Below are positions 63,574 to 64,000 of a stretch of DNA of 64,000 nucleotides, piece after piece. The stretch is taken from NCBI RefSeq assembly GCF_900107995.1, contig NZ_FNUM01000006.1, forward strand, positions 62,001 through 126,000, in the 5' to 3' direction. A program made the translations under genes and the position numbers. A model generated the notes under the pieces. It had not been told where the DNA came from, made no database searches, and saw only the letters and a program-made list of their open reading frames with translations. This DNA comes from Alcanivorax sp. DSM 26293. GTDB lineage: Bacteria; Pseudomonadota; Gammaproteobacteria; Pseudomonadales; Alcanivoracaceae. The number at the start of each line of letters is the position of its first letter. The first letter of the stretch is position 1.

Positions 63574-63795
63574 ATGCGCAATTGCGCTCACTGCGCAAAC
63601 GCCGCCTTATGCGCTGTATTTCACCTGCCTGTTAGGCATAATGATGCCCAGCAGTTGCAGCATCGCCCCCTTGAGGAAAAAGGGGCACAACTTTGAAGGT
63701 GTCTGTCCACCCATCGAAACGCTCACCTTCAAGAACGGCCATAACGAGTACGCCAGGGGCTTTTCAACAGCCTGCCGGTTCACGGAGGGATACCC

Positions 63796-64000
63796 ATGAG
63801 AACAATAATAAGCGCGATAACCCTGTTTTTTCTGTCCACTACCTTTGCCAGCCATGCTTATGCGGAAGACCGCTATAGCGGTGTTACCCTGATCCGTGGC
63901 ACCGTTGTCTCGGTGGGCCGTGTCGACCCCACCGAAAATGTGGACACCGGTTTCTTTGTGGACGCCAACTACACCAGCGTGGCCATCAATGCAGGCATTG
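63796..64000 (+). CDS. Exported protein, partial at the window end
   Basis: The start codon ATG 63796 is preceded by GGAGGG at good spacing and opens a frame that continues past base 64000. The visible 68 residues begin with a signal peptide (MRTIISAITLFFLSTTFASH, likely cleaved after AYA), followed by EDRYSGVTLIRGTVVSVGRV and VDTGFFVDANY, which look beta-rich. I do not recognise the family. The 222 bases before it contain only a small inverted repeat (TTTGAAGGTG near 63692 against CACCTTCAAG) and no gene. Confidence 0.7.
   Translation, partial: MRTIISAITLFFLSTTFASHAYAEDRYSGVTLIRGTVVSVGRVDPTENVDTGFFVDANYTSVAINAGI

Overview
This is a 64 kb chromosomal stretch of a moderately GC-rich gammaproteobacterium. 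The protein sequences and the order alr-dnaB-rplI-rpsR-priB-rpsF, rlmB-rnr-tRNA-Leu, purA-hisZ-DUF2065, hflC-hflK-hflX-hfq-miaA-mutL-amiB-tsaE-nnrD-queG, orn-rsgA-rhodanese-psd match the arrangement I know from pseudomonads and relatives. A marine Alcanivorax-like organism is my best guess; this is inference from overall look, not from a search.

Layout. 0-9.7 kb: housekeeping genes on the minus strand (alr, dnaB, ribosomal operon, rlmB, rnr), interrupted by two plus-strand genes for small exported proteins that look like tandem paralogues, then tRNA-Leu(CAG) with promoter and terminator. 9.7-13.7 kb: a small membrane protein, tatABC and a Tat-exported PhoX-type phosphatase. 13.9-16.7 kb: purA, hisZ, DUF2065. 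16.8-35.2 kb: an 18 kb block of six minus-strand genes for exported proteins, lying exactly between DUF2065 and hflC, which are normally neighbours. 35.4-46.1 kb: hflCKX-hfq-miaA-mutL-amiB-tsaE-nnrD. 46.2-53.8 kb: queG, orn, rsgA, rhodanese, psd, a PhaC-like hydrolase and a heptosyltransferase-family protein. 54-57.8 kb: two lipoprotein-type phosphatases. 58-62.8 kb: bioB-bioF-bioH-bioC-bioD, with a candidate BirA operator between bioB and divergent comF. The window ends inside an exported protein.

The most interesting system is the 18 kb block. It encodes a 156-aa single-module DUF11-like protein, a 991-aa DUF11 protein, a 2091-aa protein with adhesin-like N-terminal modules and a predicted outer-membrane beta-barrel C-terminal part, an OmpA-type peptidoglycan-binding lipoprotein, a 955-aa DUF11 protein and a 1616-aa multidomain lectin-like protein. 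Four of them end in the same kind of DUF11 module, whose last beta strand is at the extreme C terminus, and three share an N-terminal module. The set is bounded by terminators and contains a strong internal hairpin after the second gene. I read it as a self-contained surface-structure locus (barrel, cell-wall anchor, secreted subunits), possibly with its own sorting signal.

A second unexpected signal is a set of six dispersed intergenic elements. Each consists of two inverted arms built from tandem 7-base units (usually four per arm). The unit sequence differs between elements but is kept between the two arms of one element. Several sit on stop codons and supply the last codons of rsgA, bioF and rlmB. 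Separate REP-like inverted pairs are also present, one carrying the queG stop codon.
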